A stretch of 64,000 nt of DNA from Mycolicibacterium wolinskyi (GCF_002101965.1 NZ_LQQA01000005.1:124001-188000); one strand, 5' to 3'. Positions 28,897 to 38,980 are shown, numbered from the stretch's first letter. Notes: generated by a model from the sequence alone, not told the origin. A program made the numbers and translations.

Positions 28897-29964
28897 CTAT
28901 CGGCCACGCAGGCGCTCCACGGCGACCCGGCCGGCACCCGCGGTGTCCGGCGGGGGCATGGAATCGGGATCGATGGCCGCCGAAACCTCGACGGCACCGC
29001 CGGTGACCAGTGCGGTGTCGGCGGGCAGGCCGCGCTTGAGCAGTGCGAGGGCGATCGGGCCGTCGTCGACGTGATCGACGACTGTGCCGAGCCGTCCGAC
29101 CGTGCGGCCGCCGGCGAGCACCGGATCGCCGGTCGCGGGCCGTTCCGACGCGCCGTCCAATTGCAGCAGCACCAGCATCCGGGGTGGCTTGCCCAGGTTG
29201 TGCACGCGGGCGACGGTCTCCTGGCCGCGGTAGCAGCCTTTGTCCAGGTGGACGGCCGTGCCGATCCAGCCGACCTCGTGCGGGATGGTGCGCTCGTCGG
29301 TGTCCATTCCGAGCCGCGGCCGGCGCGCCGCGACCCGGTGCGCCTCGTACGCCCAGACGCCTGCCGATCTGACTCCGGCCTCGGCCAGCCGGGCCTGCCA
29401 CGCCTCGATCTGATCCCGCGGAACGATCAGGTCCAACTCGGTGCTCGCGCCCGCGAGCCGCCGGACGAACCCGCCGCCGGGCAGTGCCGCAGCCGTCAAC
29501 TCGTCCGGCAGTGTGGCCAGGCCGAGTGCCTTCAGCACCGGATCTTTGGCGACTCCCGGCCCGAGCAGTGACAGAACCCCGAGATCGGCCGGCTCGACCT
29601 GCACGTCCGCCCAGAACACCATCTTGCGCAGGTATGCCAGCAGCGGCTCGCCCCGCCACGGTTCGGTGTCCAGATACGTCGTGCCGCGGAGCTCGGTCTG
29701 CAACCAGTGATCCTCGACGCGGCCCTGCAGATCGAGGCTCAAGTTCTCGGTGACCGCGCCGTCGGGCAGTGCGCTGACGTGTTGCGTGGAGATGCTGTGC
29801 AGCCAGGTCTGACGGTCCTTGCCCGTCAAGGTGAGTACTGCGCGGTTCGATCGGTCGACGAGAACGGCATCATCGGCGGCGGCGCGCTGCTCACCCAGCG
29901 GATCGCCGTAGTGCCACACGGCACCGGCGTCCGGGCCCGTCTCCGGCGCGGGAACTGCTGACAT
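28897..29964 (-). CDS. ygfZ: YgfZ/GcvT-like folate-binding Fe-S maintenance protein
   Basis: 355-residue protein (Rv0811c ortholog) needed for upkeep of certain Fe-S enzymes (family knowledge). The diagnostic motif is KGCYRGQETVARVHN (K-G-C-Y-x-G-Q-E) around residues 220-235. The N-terminal GcvT-like domain (VLVDRSNRAVLTLTGKDRQTWLH) is intact. Divergent from the pabC-like gene with 33 bases between starts. Confidence 0.93.
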   Translation of the reverse strand: MSAVPAPETGPDAGAVWHYGDPLGEQRAAADDAVLVDRSNRAVLTLTGKDRQTWLHSISTQHVSALPDGAVTENLSLDLQGRVEDHWLQTELRGTTYLDTEPWRGEPLLAYLRKMVFWADVQVEPADLGVLSLLGPGVAKDPVLKALGLATLPDELTAAALPGGGFVRRLAGASTELDLIVPRDQIEAWQARLAEAGVRSAGVWAYEAHRVAARRPRLGMDTDERTIPHEVGWIGTAVHLDKGCYRGQETVARVHNLGKPPRMLVLLQLDGASERPATGDPVLAGGRTVGRLGTVVDHVDDGPIALALLKRGLPADTALVTGGAVEVSAAIDPDSMPPPDTAGAGRVAVERLRGR

Positions 29965-29997
29965 ACCTCCAACTTTACGGCGCTACGCTTTGGGCCC

Positions 29998-30873
29998 ATG
30001 GCGAGCCAACCAGCAGTGCTGGTCACCCTTGACGGGCAACTGCACGATCCCAACCTGCCGCTGCTGCACGCCGACGATCTGGCCGCCGTGCGGGGCGACG
30101 GGGTGTTCGAGACGCTGCTGGTTCGCGACGGCAGGCCATGCCTGCTGGAGGCCCACCTGGCCAGGCTCGCCCAGTCGGCCAAGATGATCGACCTGCCGGA
30201 GCCCGACCTGGAAGCCTGGCGTGCTGCCGTCGCGCTCGGCACGCGGCGCTGGGCGGCCGACCACGACGGCGAAGGCGTGCTGCGGCTCGTGTACAGCCGG
30301 GGCCGCGAAAGCGGGGGACCGCCCACGGCGTTCGCGACGATCGGCGCGCTCGCCGACCGCGTGGCCGGTGCCCGGCGCGACGGGCTCGCCGCCATCACCC
30401 TGGACCGCGGGCTGCCGATTGGTGCGAGCGAGATGCCGTGGCTGGCGGCAGGCGCGAAGACGCTGTCCTATGCGGTGAACATGGCCGCGCTGCGGCACGC
30501 CGAACGCAACGGCGCGGGCGATGTAATCTTCGTCAGCTCCGACGGCTATCTGCTCGAAGGGCCGCGCTCGACGGTCGTGATCGCGACCGAGGAGGGCGGC
30601 GAACCGGTGCTGCTGACGCCGCCGCCCTGGTACCCGATTCTGCGTGGAACCACCCAGCAGGCGCTGTTCGAGGTGGCCCGCAGCAAGGGGCTGGATTGCG
30701 ACTACCGTGCCCTGCGCCCCGGCGATCTGCTTACCGCACAAGGTATTTGGCTGGTGTCGAGCATCACCCTCGCGGCCCGCGTGCACACTCTCGACGGCAC
30801 GCGGTTGCCTGCCGCCACGGCGGCGGCCGACGTCGCGGGGCTCGTCGACGCCGCGATTCTCAGCGATCGCTGA
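29998..30873 (+). CDS. pabC: Class IV PLP enzyme, aminodeoxychorismate lyase-like
   Basis: 291-residue fold-type IV aminotransferase/lyase (Rv0812 by position). VRGDGVFETLLVRDG is the N-terminal signature; the PLP lysine is in GAKTLSYAVNMAALRHAERNG and the phosphate-binding region in GYLLEGPRSTVVIA. Likely makes 4-aminobenzoate for folate, which would suit its place beside folate-dependent YgfZ. A D-amino-acid or branched-chain aminotransferase is the alternative. Confidence 0.87.
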   Translation: MASQPAVLVTLDGQLHDPNLPLLHADDLAAVRGDGVFETLLVRDGRPCLLEAHLARLAQSAKMIDLPEPDLEAWRAAVALGTRRWAADHDGEGVLRLVYSRGRESGGPPTAFATIGALADRVAGARRDGLAAITLDRGLPIGASEMPWLAAGAKTLSYAVNMAALRHAERNGAGDVIFVSSDGYLLEGPRSTVVIATEEGGEPVLLTPPPWYPILRGTTQQALFEVARSKGLDCDYRALRPGDLLTAQGIWLVSSITLAARVHTLDGTRLPAATAAADVAGLVDAAILSDR

Positions 30874-30953
30874 GCGTGGAAAAAATCGCTGGCAGCACTT
30901 TCCGGGTCGGTGGTAGCTTCGTCTCTACACAGGGAAGGAGGTGGTCCGACAAA

Positions 30954-30992
30954 TTGATTGATTTATGGACATGTGAGGTGGCTGCCCGCTAG
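30954..30992 (+). CDS. Possible 12-residue leader peptide behind a strong SD
   Basis: A near-perfect Shine-Dalgarno sequence AAGGAGGTGG (30935-30944) is followed by TTG at 30954 and the frame LIDLWTCEVAAR ending TAG at 30992. A competing frame from GTG 30941 gives only six residues before a stop. A strong SD with no long gene behind it, followed by a hairpin, suggests a leader or a regulatory RNA. No downstream plus-strand gene is visible, so what it would control is unclear. Confidence 0.35.
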   Translation: MIDLWTCEVAAR

Positions 30993-31043
30993 CAGCGCCG
31001 GGCGAATTGCCTGCGCGCGCTGGCGAATTCCCCGCAGCCACCC

Positions 31044-31093
31044 GGCCCCCGAGCCCCTCGGTCTGTCCACCCAGGAACTACGGCTCGGGGGCC
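31044..31093 (+). terminator. Perfect 12-bp stem, likely terminator
   Basis: GGCCCCCGAGCC (31044-31055) pairs exactly with GGCTCGGGGGCC (31082-31093) across a 26-base loop. It lies in the 296-base gap between the pabC-like gene and the convergent lipoprotein gene and would end transcription from either or both sides. No T-run follows, as is common in mycobacteria. Confidence 0.55.
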
Positions 31094-31169
31094 GCCCCAT
31101 ATCTGGGGTCGGCTGACCGTGGATTGCCGAAACCTTGTGGTGCGGCAGGCATTCCGTGAGCCTGCGTGG

Positions 31170-31421
31170 CTAGCTGGGGCCCGGTGCCAACGTCGAGCAC
31201 GCCTGCATGGCCTGCTGCCAGACGCCCGGGTCGACGCCCGGCGGGGCGCCCGCGGCGGGGCCGGGAGGAGCGGGCACGCCGTGCTCACTCAGACAATGTG
31301 CATAGGAGCCGTGCTCGGCGGGAGCATCAGAGGTCGGTGCCGGTTCGGGCTCACCCGACGAACACGAAGCCAGCGCGGCCGCGGCGGCCAGCGTGGCAGC
31401 CGCCATCCACATACGCCGCAT
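31170..31421 (-). CDS. Small putative lipoprotein
   Basis: 83 residues with signal peptide and lipobox LASC (MAAATLAAAAALASCSSG). The mature part is Pro/Ala-rich with two cysteines (YAHCLSEHGVPAPPGP, QAMQACSTLAPG), a pattern seen in small mycobacterial exported proteins. Function unknown. Its ATG overlaps the nitrobindin stop (TGATG), so it is the last gene of that operon. Confidence 0.7.
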   Translation of the reverse strand: MRRMWMAAATLAAAAALASCSSGEPEPAPTSDAPAEHGSYAHCLSEHGVPAPPGPAAGAPPGVDPGVWQQAMQACSTLAPGPS

Positions 31422-32077
31422 CAGCCGACGAACCTCGACAGCCGGGCCGACAGATGTGGCACGAGGCCGCCGTCGGCGTCGACGCGTTCCTCCACGTAGC
31501 CGAGGTCCCCGCCTTCGACGATGCCGTACAGCCGTTTCGCGCCGCCGACGAGGACACCGGACTTGCTGCGGGCCAGCGCATCGGTCACCAGTTCCCACGA
31601 GGACTGGTTGAGCGGCCTGCCGTAGAACAGCTCGACGTAGCCGGCCGAATGGGCGAGCAACAGCTCGATCGCCTGAGTCTCAGACGGGTCGGCGGGATCG
31701 CTCACGAACCGCCAGAAGCCGGTCTCGCGCAGGCCGGGGGAGTCGTAATCGCCGGATTCGTTCAACCGCCAGGACCGGGCTTCCCAGTTCAGGTAGTCCC
31801 CGCCGTCGTGGGACACCACGATCTGCTGACCGAATCGGTAATCGCCATGTGCGTCACGGCCCTCGCCCTCGCCGCGCCACACGCCGACCAGGGGCAGCAG
31901 CGCCAGCAGTGCGTCGTTGAGACCGACGCCGTCGCGCAGATTCGCCGTATCGGCGGGCAAGGGAAGATCGCCGAACACCGGGATGTTGCGGGCGCCCGTG
32001 GCTTTCGCGCGTTCGGCAGCCGCGGCTACGGCTCGATCGCCGGAGCCAAGTTCAGGACCGTCCTCGGGGGACGTCAC
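31421..32077 (-). CDS. Nitrobindin family heme protein
   Basis: 218 residues, ortholog of Rv0813c by position. [17 protein letters not shown] holds the GxWxGxG lipocalin-like motif of nitrobindins; the ten-stranded barrel ([29 protein letters not shown]) binds heme in this family and isomerises peroxynitrite (family knowledge). GTG at 32077 overlaps the stop of the small membrane protein upstream (GTGA). Confidence 0.85.
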   Translation of the reverse strand: MTSPEDGPELGSGDRAVAAAAERAKATGARNIPVFGDLPLPADTANLRDGVGLNDALLALLPLVGVWRGEGEGRDAHGDYRFGQQIVVSHDGGDYLNWEARSWRLNESGDYDSPGLRETGFWRFVSDPADPSETQAIELLLAHSAGYVELFYGRPLNQSSWELVTDALARSKSGVLVGGAKRLYGIVEGGDLGYVEERVDADGGLVPHLSARLSRFVG

Positions 32078-32172
32078 GACTCGTCGGTGACGAGGCGGTA
32101 CACCGCGTACAACGCGAACCACGTGATGACCACGACGGCCGCGACAAGCAGGATCTCGAAGAACAGCACCAC
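32074..32172 (-). CDS. 32-residue single-helix membrane protein
   Basis: Very small gene upstream of the nitrobindin gene. From GTG 32172 the frame reads [20 protein letters not shown] then [12 protein letters not shown] and stops at 32074. One transmembrane helix with a charged C-terminal tail, and a stop that overlaps the nitrobindin GTG by 4 bases, argue that it is translated. A second GTG (32169) is equally possible. Function unknown; perhaps a membrane tether or modulator. Confidence 0.6.
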   Translation of the reverse strand: MVLFFEILLVAAVVVITWFALYAVYRLVTDES

Positions 32173-32182
32173 GGCACGTATT

Positions 32183-32530
32183 CTAACCGCCCAGCGTCTC
32201 CGCTTCCGCTATGGCCCGTTCCAAGTGCTGCGGGCAATACTCGGCGGCCGCGGCGCCGAGAAAGAACCCGGTCTGAGTGGGAGTCCAGCCGGTGGCATTG
32301 ACTCCCTCGGTGATCACGTCGGCCGCCGAAACGCCGTTTCCGAGATCCGCGCATATGCCGCGCGCGACGTCGATGAGTGTTTGCGCTGCCGCGTCGTCGG
32401 CCCAGGAGAAGCCCCCGGCTTCGAGCGTGGCGAGGAATTGCTCGTCGGAGTCTGCCGTCGCAGGAGCAGCCGTTGCCAATGCAACGACCGCAAATGTCGT
32501 GGCGGCGAATCCGACGATGGATATCTTCAT
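32183..32530 (-). CDS. DUF732 secreted protein
   Basis: 115 residues: signal peptide ISIVGFAATTFAVVALATAAPATA, then DEQFLATLEAGGFSW...LIDVARGICADLGNG and YCPQHLERA, the pattern of DUF732, a family of small mycobacterial exported proteins with one disulfide. Function unknown. It is upstream of, and may be co-transcribed with, the small membrane protein and nitrobindin genes. Confidence 0.82.
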   Translation of the reverse strand: MKISIVGFAATTFAVVALATAAPATADSDEQFLATLEAGGFSWADDAAAQTLIDVARGICADLGNGVSAADVITEGVNATGWTPTQTGFFLGAAAAEYCPQHLERAIAEAETLGG

Positions 32531-32603
32531 TGCCGGTCCTGATGGAAGAGATTCCCTGCGCCCGGTTGGCGCGGGAGATGCGTCCATCATTCGCCGCTAC
32601 AGC

Positions 32604-32644
32604 AAAGCCCGCAGCGTTTTCACAGCGAAAACGCCGCGGGCTTT
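32604..32644. terminator. Strong bidirectional terminator hairpin
   Basis: An 18-base stem (32604-32621 with 32627-32644; 17 of 18 pairs) closes a 5-base loop. The outer bases are AAA on the left and TTT on the right. It lies after the sulfur operon on the minus strand and before the DUF732 gene, so it most likely ends the sseC2 transcript. Confidence 0.75.
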
Positions 32645-32714
32645 GTCTGAAGGTCGACTTAGGCGCGATCCATGGCCGAGCTCCTCATCGGCTCGTGCCT
32701 CGCCTTGATCGTCG

Positions 32715-33017
32715 CTAGGCGACCTTGACGTCGACCTCGTGGATCCCCGCGCCGGTCGGCGCGACGCTCGCGTCACCGTTTCCGGCGGGCGAGAGCGCAC
32801 GAAGAGTCCAGGTGCCCGGCGCGGCGAAGAACCGGAAGTCACCGGTCGCCGACGCCACCACCTCGGCGGTGAACTCGTCGCTGGAGTCCAGCAGACGCAC
32901 GAACGCGCCGCCGACCGCCTGGCCCGAACCGTCGACCACACGACCGGTGATCACGGTTTCCTTCTCCAGGTCGACGCCGGCCGGCAACGTCAGCCCTTGC
33001 TTGGGTGCAGAGCACAT
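32715..33017 (-). CDS. sseC2: DUF1416 protein SseC2
   Basis: 100 residues, same length as Rv0814c. Starts MCSAPKQGLTLPAGVDLEKE with a conserved N-terminal Cys, then a carboxypeptidase-regulatory-like beta sandwich (ITGRVVDGSGQAVGGAFVRLL, FFAAPGTWTLRAL). It is always found behind the rhodanese gene in mycobacteria and may act with it in sulfur transfer; the mechanism is unproven. One base separates it from cysA2. Confidence 0.92.
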   Translation of the reverse strand: MCSAPKQGLTLPAGVDLEKETVITGRVVDGSGQAVGGAFVRLLDSSDEFTAEVVASATGDFRFFAAPGTWTLRALSPAGNGDASVAPTGAGIHEVDVKVA

Positions 33018-33018
33018 A

Positions 33019-33852
33019 TCAACTTCCCAACTCGATCGGGGCCCCAACGAGGGAGCCGTATTCCGTCCAACTGCCGTCGTAGTTCTTGACGTTCTTGTGT
33101 CCCAGCAGCTCCTGCAGCACGAACCAGGTGTGCGAGGAACGCTCACCGATCCGGCAGTAGGCGATGGTTTCCTTCTCGCCGTCCAGGCCGGCGTCGGCGT
33201 AGATCTTGGCCAGATCCTCGTCCGACTTGAAGGTGCCGTCCTCGTTGGCCGCCTTGCTCCAGGGAACGTTGATGGCGCCGGGGATATGCCCGGGACGCTG
33301 GCTCTGCTCTTGCGGCAGGTGCGCGGGCGCCAGGATCTTGCCGGAGAACTCGTCGGGCGAGCGCACGTCCACCAGGTTCTTGGCGCCGATCGCGGCGATC
33401 ACCTCGTCGCGGAACGCCCGGATGCTGTTGTCGGGGTCCTTGGCGGTGTAGCTGGTCTGCGGACGCTCGACCTTGTCGGTCGACAGCGGGCGGGCGTCGA
33501 GTTCCCACTTCTTGCGGCCACCGTCGAGCAGCTTGACGTCGTTGTGGCCGTACAGCTTGAAGTACCAGTAGGCGTAGGCCGCGAACCAGTTGTTGTTGCC
33601 GCCGTAGAGGATCACGGTGTCGTCGTTGGCGATGCCGCGCTCGGAGAGCAGCTTGGAAAACTGCTGGGCGTCGACGAAGTCGCGGCGGACCGGATCCTGC
33701 AGATCGGTCTTCCAGTCCAGCTTCACCGCACCTTCGATGTGGCCGGTGTCGTAGGCGGAAGTGTCCTCGTCGACCTCCACGAATACGGTCTTCGGCGCTT
33801 TGAGATTGCTCTCGGCCCAGTCCGTGGTGACCAGGACGTCGGAGCGTGCCAT
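33019..33852 (-). CDS. cysA2: Thiosulfate sulfurtransferase (rhodanese) CysA2
   Basis: 277-residue tandem-rhodanese protein moving sulfane sulfur from thiosulfate to a thiol acceptor. The active-site loop is YCRIGERS in the second domain (Cys near residue 233). The first domain (residues about 5-140) is inactive, as usual. Operon: DUF4395, cysA2, sseC2, preceded by a polycysteine leader, so expression probably responds to cysteine supply. Confidence 0.95.
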   Translation of the reverse strand: MARSDVLVTTDWAESNLKAPKTVFVEVDEDTSAYDTGHIEGAVKLDWKTDLQDPVRRDFVDAQQFSKLLSERGIANDDTVILYGGNNNWFAAYAYWYFKLYGHNDVKLLDGGRKKWELDARPLSTDKVERPQTSYTAKDPDNSIRAFRDEVIAAIGAKNLVDVRSPDEFSGKILAPAHLPQEQSQRPGHIPGAINVPWSKAANEDGTFKSDEDLAKIYADAGLDGEKETIAYCRIGERSSHTWFVLQELLGHKNVKNYDGSWTEYGSLVGAPIELGS

Positions 33853-33900
33853 GTACGAAATCCTTTCGGTTGCTTGCTTTTTGAGCGGGTAAGGCGGTTT

Positions 33901-34383
33901 TCAGATGGGGCTTGGGGTGCGGCGTAACCGCACCACGATCGGGTAGAGCCGGCAACCCAGGCAGATGCCGAAGGCCGCGTTGAGAAAGGCGGCAGCCAAG
34001 GCGAACGCCGTGGCGACCAGACCCAGTGCGGTGATGCCGAACGCGAAGCCGACCGCACCGACGGTGGCGAATACGAAGCCGACGAACTGGGCGAACTTCA
34101 GCGGCGGAACGGGCTCGCGCTCCGTGACCGGGCCGAGCCGCGGCGCCACGAACGTGGCGAACAACTTGCCGTAGGGATGCAGGCGCGGACCGGCGACCGC
34201 GCCGACGGCGAACACCACGGCCTGTGCGGCTAGCAGGACCGCTGCGGCCGGGCCGTCGACCCCGGCCACGAGCAGGATGCCGGCGAGCACCCCGGTGGTG
34301 ACCCAGGCCGTGAAGCGGGGGCCGCGCACGTCCACCTGGTCCGGCCGGGTCGGACCCGGCGACCTGGTGAATGTCGATGACAT
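33901..34383 (-). CDS. DUF4395 membrane protein
   Basis: 160 residues with three or four helices (FTAWVTTGVLAGILLVAGVDG, VLLAAQAVVFAVGAVAG, FVGFVFATVGAVGFAFGITALG) and a conserved cysteine pair region FGICLGCRLYP near the C-terminus. DUF4395 proteins travel with rhodaneses and may carry sulfur species or thiols across the membrane, which is inference. ATG at 34383 has a good SD (GGAG 9 bases upstream). Leader peptide gene lies 91 bases upstream. Confidence 0.85.
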   Translation of the reverse strand: MSSTFTRSPGPTRPDQVDVRGPRFTAWVTTGVLAGILLVAGVDGPAAAVLLAAQAVVFAVGAVAGPRLHPYGKLFATFVAPRLGPVTEREPVPPLKFAQFVGFVFATVGAVGFAFGITALGLVATAFALAAAFLNAAFGICLGCRLYPIVVRLRRTPSPI

Positions 34384-34474
34384 GTGAACAAACTCCTGTT
34401 GTTGATGAAGGTCTGGTGGTGTGCAGCCTCGAAGCACATGGCTCGAGCGGACGCGTCAGAACGCGCGGCTGCGC

Positions 34475-34543
34475 TCAACAGCAACAACAACAGCAACAAC
34501 CCGCAACGCGGCACAGATCGACTGCGCGACGCTTGGTGAGCAC
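34475..34543 (-). CDS. Polycysteine leader peptide (putative cysteine-responsive attenuator)
   Basis: Frame from GTG 34543 reads VLTKRRAVDLCRVAGCCCCC and two more Cys, then TGA at 34475-34477: 22 residues with seven consecutive cysteines at the end. Polycysteine leader ORFs upstream of sulfur operons are known attenuators in mycobacteria: ribosomes slow on the Cys run when charged tRNA-Cys is scarce, which lets the downstream genes be read. Here the operon is DUF4395-cysA2-sseC2. The usual leaderless -10 box is not obvious. Confidence 0.85.
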   Translation of the reverse strand: MLTKRRAVDLCRVAGCCCCCCC

Positions 34544-34593
34544 AAGCTCAAGGCGGGCTGACACGTGCCACAGCTTACCCAATGACCGGGGCC

Positions 34594-35016
34594 TCAAGCC
34601 AACAGCGGTTCCAGCGCCGAGCGCAGGTCAGCGGCACTGGGGACCCCGCTGGTGCGGTACCGCTGGCGTCCTTCGGCGTCGAAGATGAACGTCGTCGGCA
34701 ACGAAAGGACCGAAAGGCGCCGCGCCGCCGCCGGATTGGCGTCCATGTCGATCTCGACGTGCGCGACCGCGGGCAGTTCGGCACACACCTGGTTCACCAC
34801 GCGCCGGACCCCCGCGCATGGCCCGCACCAGACGGCGCTGAAGTGCACGACGGTCGGTCCGGTGGTGGACAGGCCGAGGTCGGTGGTGTCGACCTCGATG
34901 GGCTCGGCGGCCGCCTTGAGCATGCCCGCGCGCAGGGTCATCAACCGGCCGACCACATACCCCAGACCCAGCACCGCGATGAGGATCGCGATCACCGCCA
35001 CCATCGTCGAACTCAT
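34594..35016 (-). CDS. thiX: Membrane-anchored thioredoxin ThiX
   Basis: 140 residues: an N-terminal helix (MVAVIAILIAVLGLGYVVG) anchors a thioredoxin domain with the WCGPC motif in VHFSAVWCGPCAGVRRV and a cis-Pro loop LPTTFIF. Rv0816c ortholog. It should reduce disulfides; the target is unknown. The start overlaps the lmeA stop by 4 bases (ATGA), so lmeA and thiX are one transcript ending before the polycysteine leader. Confidence 0.92.
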   Translation of the reverse strand: MSSTMVAVIAILIAVLGLGYVVGRLMTLRAGMLKAAAEPIEVDTTDLGLSTTGPTVVHFSAVWCGPCAGVRRVVNQVCAELPAVAHVEIDMDANPAAARRLSVLSLPTTFIFDAEGRQRYRTSGVPSAADLRSALEPLLA

Positions 35017-35828
35017 CTCTGTCTGAACCCTTCGAGGTCGATCGTCACACCCTCGGCGATGCCCTCGATGATGACGTCGGAGCCGCGGGCACCCGCACTG
35101 GTCGGCGCGATCCCGAAGGGCAGCTTCTGGCCCGTGATCGTGCTGCTGAACTCGGCCAGCACGGCGGCCGTCTTGTCGGCGGGCACCGGCTCGTCGGCGG
35201 TGCCCGGCCCGGTGAGGATGCCGGTGGCGGTCAGGACGAGCGTGGTCTGGTCCGGCCCGGTGATCGACAGGTCCACGGCGACGCTGACGCGCTCGTCGAG
35301 GCCGGATGCCTTCGGGGTGCCGGTGAACACCAATCCCTTGTTACTCGAGATTCCCGACTCGGTGGTGCCACCTGTCGCGTCGTTGGTCTCGCGGGCGGGC
35401 GCCTCGACCAGGAGGTCGTCGATTCCCATGAATCGACCGACGTGGGTGGAGTCGATGATGATGCGGCTCTCGGCCTTGCTGACGTGCATCGGCGCATCCG
35501 GCCGGATCAGCCACGACGCCTCGGTGATGTCGATGTCGTGCAGGGTGGCTTCGAGCGAGGCCTTGCCGACGACGGGGTGCTCGACGGCACCGGCCCGGAT
35601 CTCGATCTCCTTGTACTGATGGTTGCGGGCCTGCGTGATGAAGGGGAAGCCGAGGATCGCCACGGCCGGGTCCCAGTTCAGGCCTGCGGCGCTGCGTACG
35701 TTGCGGGCCAGCCGATATTCGGCGTAGATGGCCGCGCCGAAATCGGTGCCCACCGCACCCACAACGAGCGCGGCAACGGTTGCGACAACACCGATCAGCA
35801 GTTTGCGCACCGGCACATTGTTCCCCAC
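35013..35828 (-). CDS. lmeA: LmeA-like DUF2993 protein (lipomannan elongation factor)
   Basis: 271 residues with a signal/anchor helix (LLIGVVATVAALVVGAVG) and the DUF2993 fold. The ortholog LmeA of M. smegmatis is a periplasmic factor needed for elongation of the mannan backbone of lipomannan and for MptA stability (literature knowledge). The start is the ATG at 35828. It is divergent from glnR over 164 bases that hold no other gene. Confidence 0.87.
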   Translation of the reverse strand: MGNNVPVRKLLIGVVATVAALVVGAVGTDFGAAIYAEYRLARNVRSAAGLNWDPAVAILGFPFITQARNHQYKEIEIRAGAVEHPVVGKASLEATLHDIDITEASWLIRPDAPMHVSKAESRIIIDSTHVGRFMGIDDLLVEAPARETNDATGGTTESGISSNKGLVFTGTPKASGLDERVSVAVDLSITGPDQTTLVLTATGILTGPGTADEPVPADKTAAVLAEFSSTITGQKLPFGIAPTSAGARGSDVIIEGIAEGVTIDLEGFRQR

Positions 35829-35992
35829 CGCCCAGCGGATGAGCCGCTCGGCGCGGCTAATCAGCAGGTGAGGCGTTATCGTTAGATGACTAATGGCCGG
35901 TAACGGCTACATGTCAGTCATGAATCTGGGACATCACTAGACACCGGCGTCCGTGGTTTCCCGCCGTGATTCCCGGCGCGCCGGAGGACTCC

Positions 35993-37686
<1,694 letters not shown>

Positions 37687-37714
37687 CCCGGCTAGCTGTG
37701 AAATCCCTGAACCT

Positions 37715-37732
37715 GTTCACCGCTCGTTCATC
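37715..37732 (+). promoter_or_regulatory. PHO-box-like direct repeat (RegX3 type) upstream of pstS
   Basis: GTTCACC (37715-37721) and GTTCATC (37726-37732) are spaced by 11 bases start to start. This is the arrangement of SenX3-RegX3 binding sites at mycobacterial phosphate-starvation promoters. It lies 76 bases upstream of the pstS start. The same repeat recurs before the second pstS at 63492. Confidence 0.7.
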
Positions 37733-37807
37733 TTCTGTCCGCGAGCCGTCCACCGCGGGCGAATACGTTGCCGGGGAGTCTGAAGCCGTCAACTGAAAGT
37801 GGGACAA

Positions 37808-38932
37808 GTGAAGCTCTACAGCATCGGCAGGGGTATCGGCACGGCGCTCTCGGCGACGGCCATCGCGGCGCTCACGCTGACCGCATGCGGCAGCGACAAC
37901 AACGCCGGCACCTCATCGCCCACCAACGGCGATGCCGCGGCCTCGTCCGCGGAATGCGGTGGCAAGAACTCCATCACCGCCGAGGGTTCGACGGCTCAGC
38001 AGAACGCGATCGCGGAGTTCAACAAGGCCTGGGGTCAGGCGTGCCCCGGCAAGAACCTGTCCTACAACCCGACCGGTTCGGGCGCGGGCCGAGAGCAGTT
38101 CATCGCGAAGCAGGTCGACTTCGCTGGGTCCGACTCGGCGCTCAAGGGTGATCAGGTCAAGGCCGCCGCCGACCGCTGCGGTGGCAACCCGGCGTGGAAC
38201 CTGCCGCTGGTGTTCGGCCCGGTCGCCATGGCCTACAACATCGAGGGCGTCGACAAGCTCGTGCTCAACGGCGACCTCCTCGCGAAGATCTTCCAGGGCC
38301 AGATCACGAAGTGGAACGATCCGGCCATCGCGGCGCTCAACGCCGGCACCAACCTGCCCGACGCCGACATCAAACCGATCTACCGGTCGGACTCCTCGGG
38401 CACCACCGACAACTTCCAGAAGTATCTGGCCGCCGCCGCCCCGCAGGCGTGGACCAAGGGTGATGGCAGCGAGTTCAACGGCGGTGCGGGTGAGGGTGCT
38501 CAGAAGTCGTCCGGTGTTGTGCAGGCCGTGCAGGCCACTCCGGGTGCCATCGGCTACGTGGAGAAGGGCTTCGCCGAGCAGGCTCAGCTGCCGTTCGCCC
38601 AGATCGACAGCGGCGCCGGTGCGGTCGAGCTGACCGACGAGTCGGCTGCCAAGGCCATCGACGCCGCCAAGTTCGCCGCCGAGGGCAACGACCTGACGCT
38701 GGACCTGAACTCGCTGTACGGCACCAAGGAAGCCGGCGCCTACCCGCTGGTCCTGGCGACCTACAACATCGTGTGCTCGAAGGGTTACGACGCCGACACC
38801 GCCGCCGCGGTGAAGTCGTTCCTGACGGTCGCGGCCAACGAGGGCCAGGCCAACCTGTCCGCCGCCGGCTACGTGCCGCTGCCGGACGCCTTCAAGGAGC
38901 GTCTGCTGACCTCCGTCGATGCAATCAGCTAG
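37808..38932 (+). CDS. pstS: Phosphate-binding lipoprotein PstS
   Basis: 374-residue substrate-binding protein of the high-affinity phosphate ABC importer. Lipobox LTAC (ALTLTACGSDNN), phosphate-binding motifs ITAEGSTAQ, PTGSGAGREQF, VDFAGSDSAL and RSDSSGTTDNFQKYL. GTG at 37808 (MKLYSIGRG) preferred to a GTG nine bases upstream. First gene of the backbone pst operon, which is broken two genes later. Confidence 0.96.
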   Translation: MKLYSIGRGIGTALSATAIAALTLTACGSDNNAGTSSPTNGDAAASSAECGGKNSITAEGSTAQQNAIAEFNKAWGQACPGKNLSYNPTGSGAGREQFIAKQVDFAGSDSALKGDQVKAAADRCGGNPAWNLPLVFGPVAMAYNIEGVDKLVLNGDLLAKIFQGQITKWNDPAIAALNAGTNLPDADIKPIYRSDSSGTTDNFQKYLAAAAPQAWTKGDGSEFNGGAGEGAQKSSGVVQAVQATPGAIGYVEKGFAEQAQLPFAQIDSGAGAVELTDESAAKAIDAAKFAAEGNDLTLDLNSLYGTKEAGAYPLVLATYNIVCSKGYDADTAAAVKSFLTVAANEGQANLSAAGYVPLPDAFKERLLTSVDAIS

Positions 38933-38980
38933 TCAGCTGGCGTAGCAGAACGAATCTGGTGAGGATGGATTTCGGACCAT

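Noticed and set aside
34471..34500. Short CAACAA-like repeat considered as a CRISPR or microsatellite
   Set aside because: It is explained by the Cys codons of the leader peptide on the minus strand; no spaced repeats exist in the window.
34371..34688. Plus-strand frame with a poly-glutamine run
   Set aside because: It is the complement of the polycysteine leader; nothing else in the frame looks coding.
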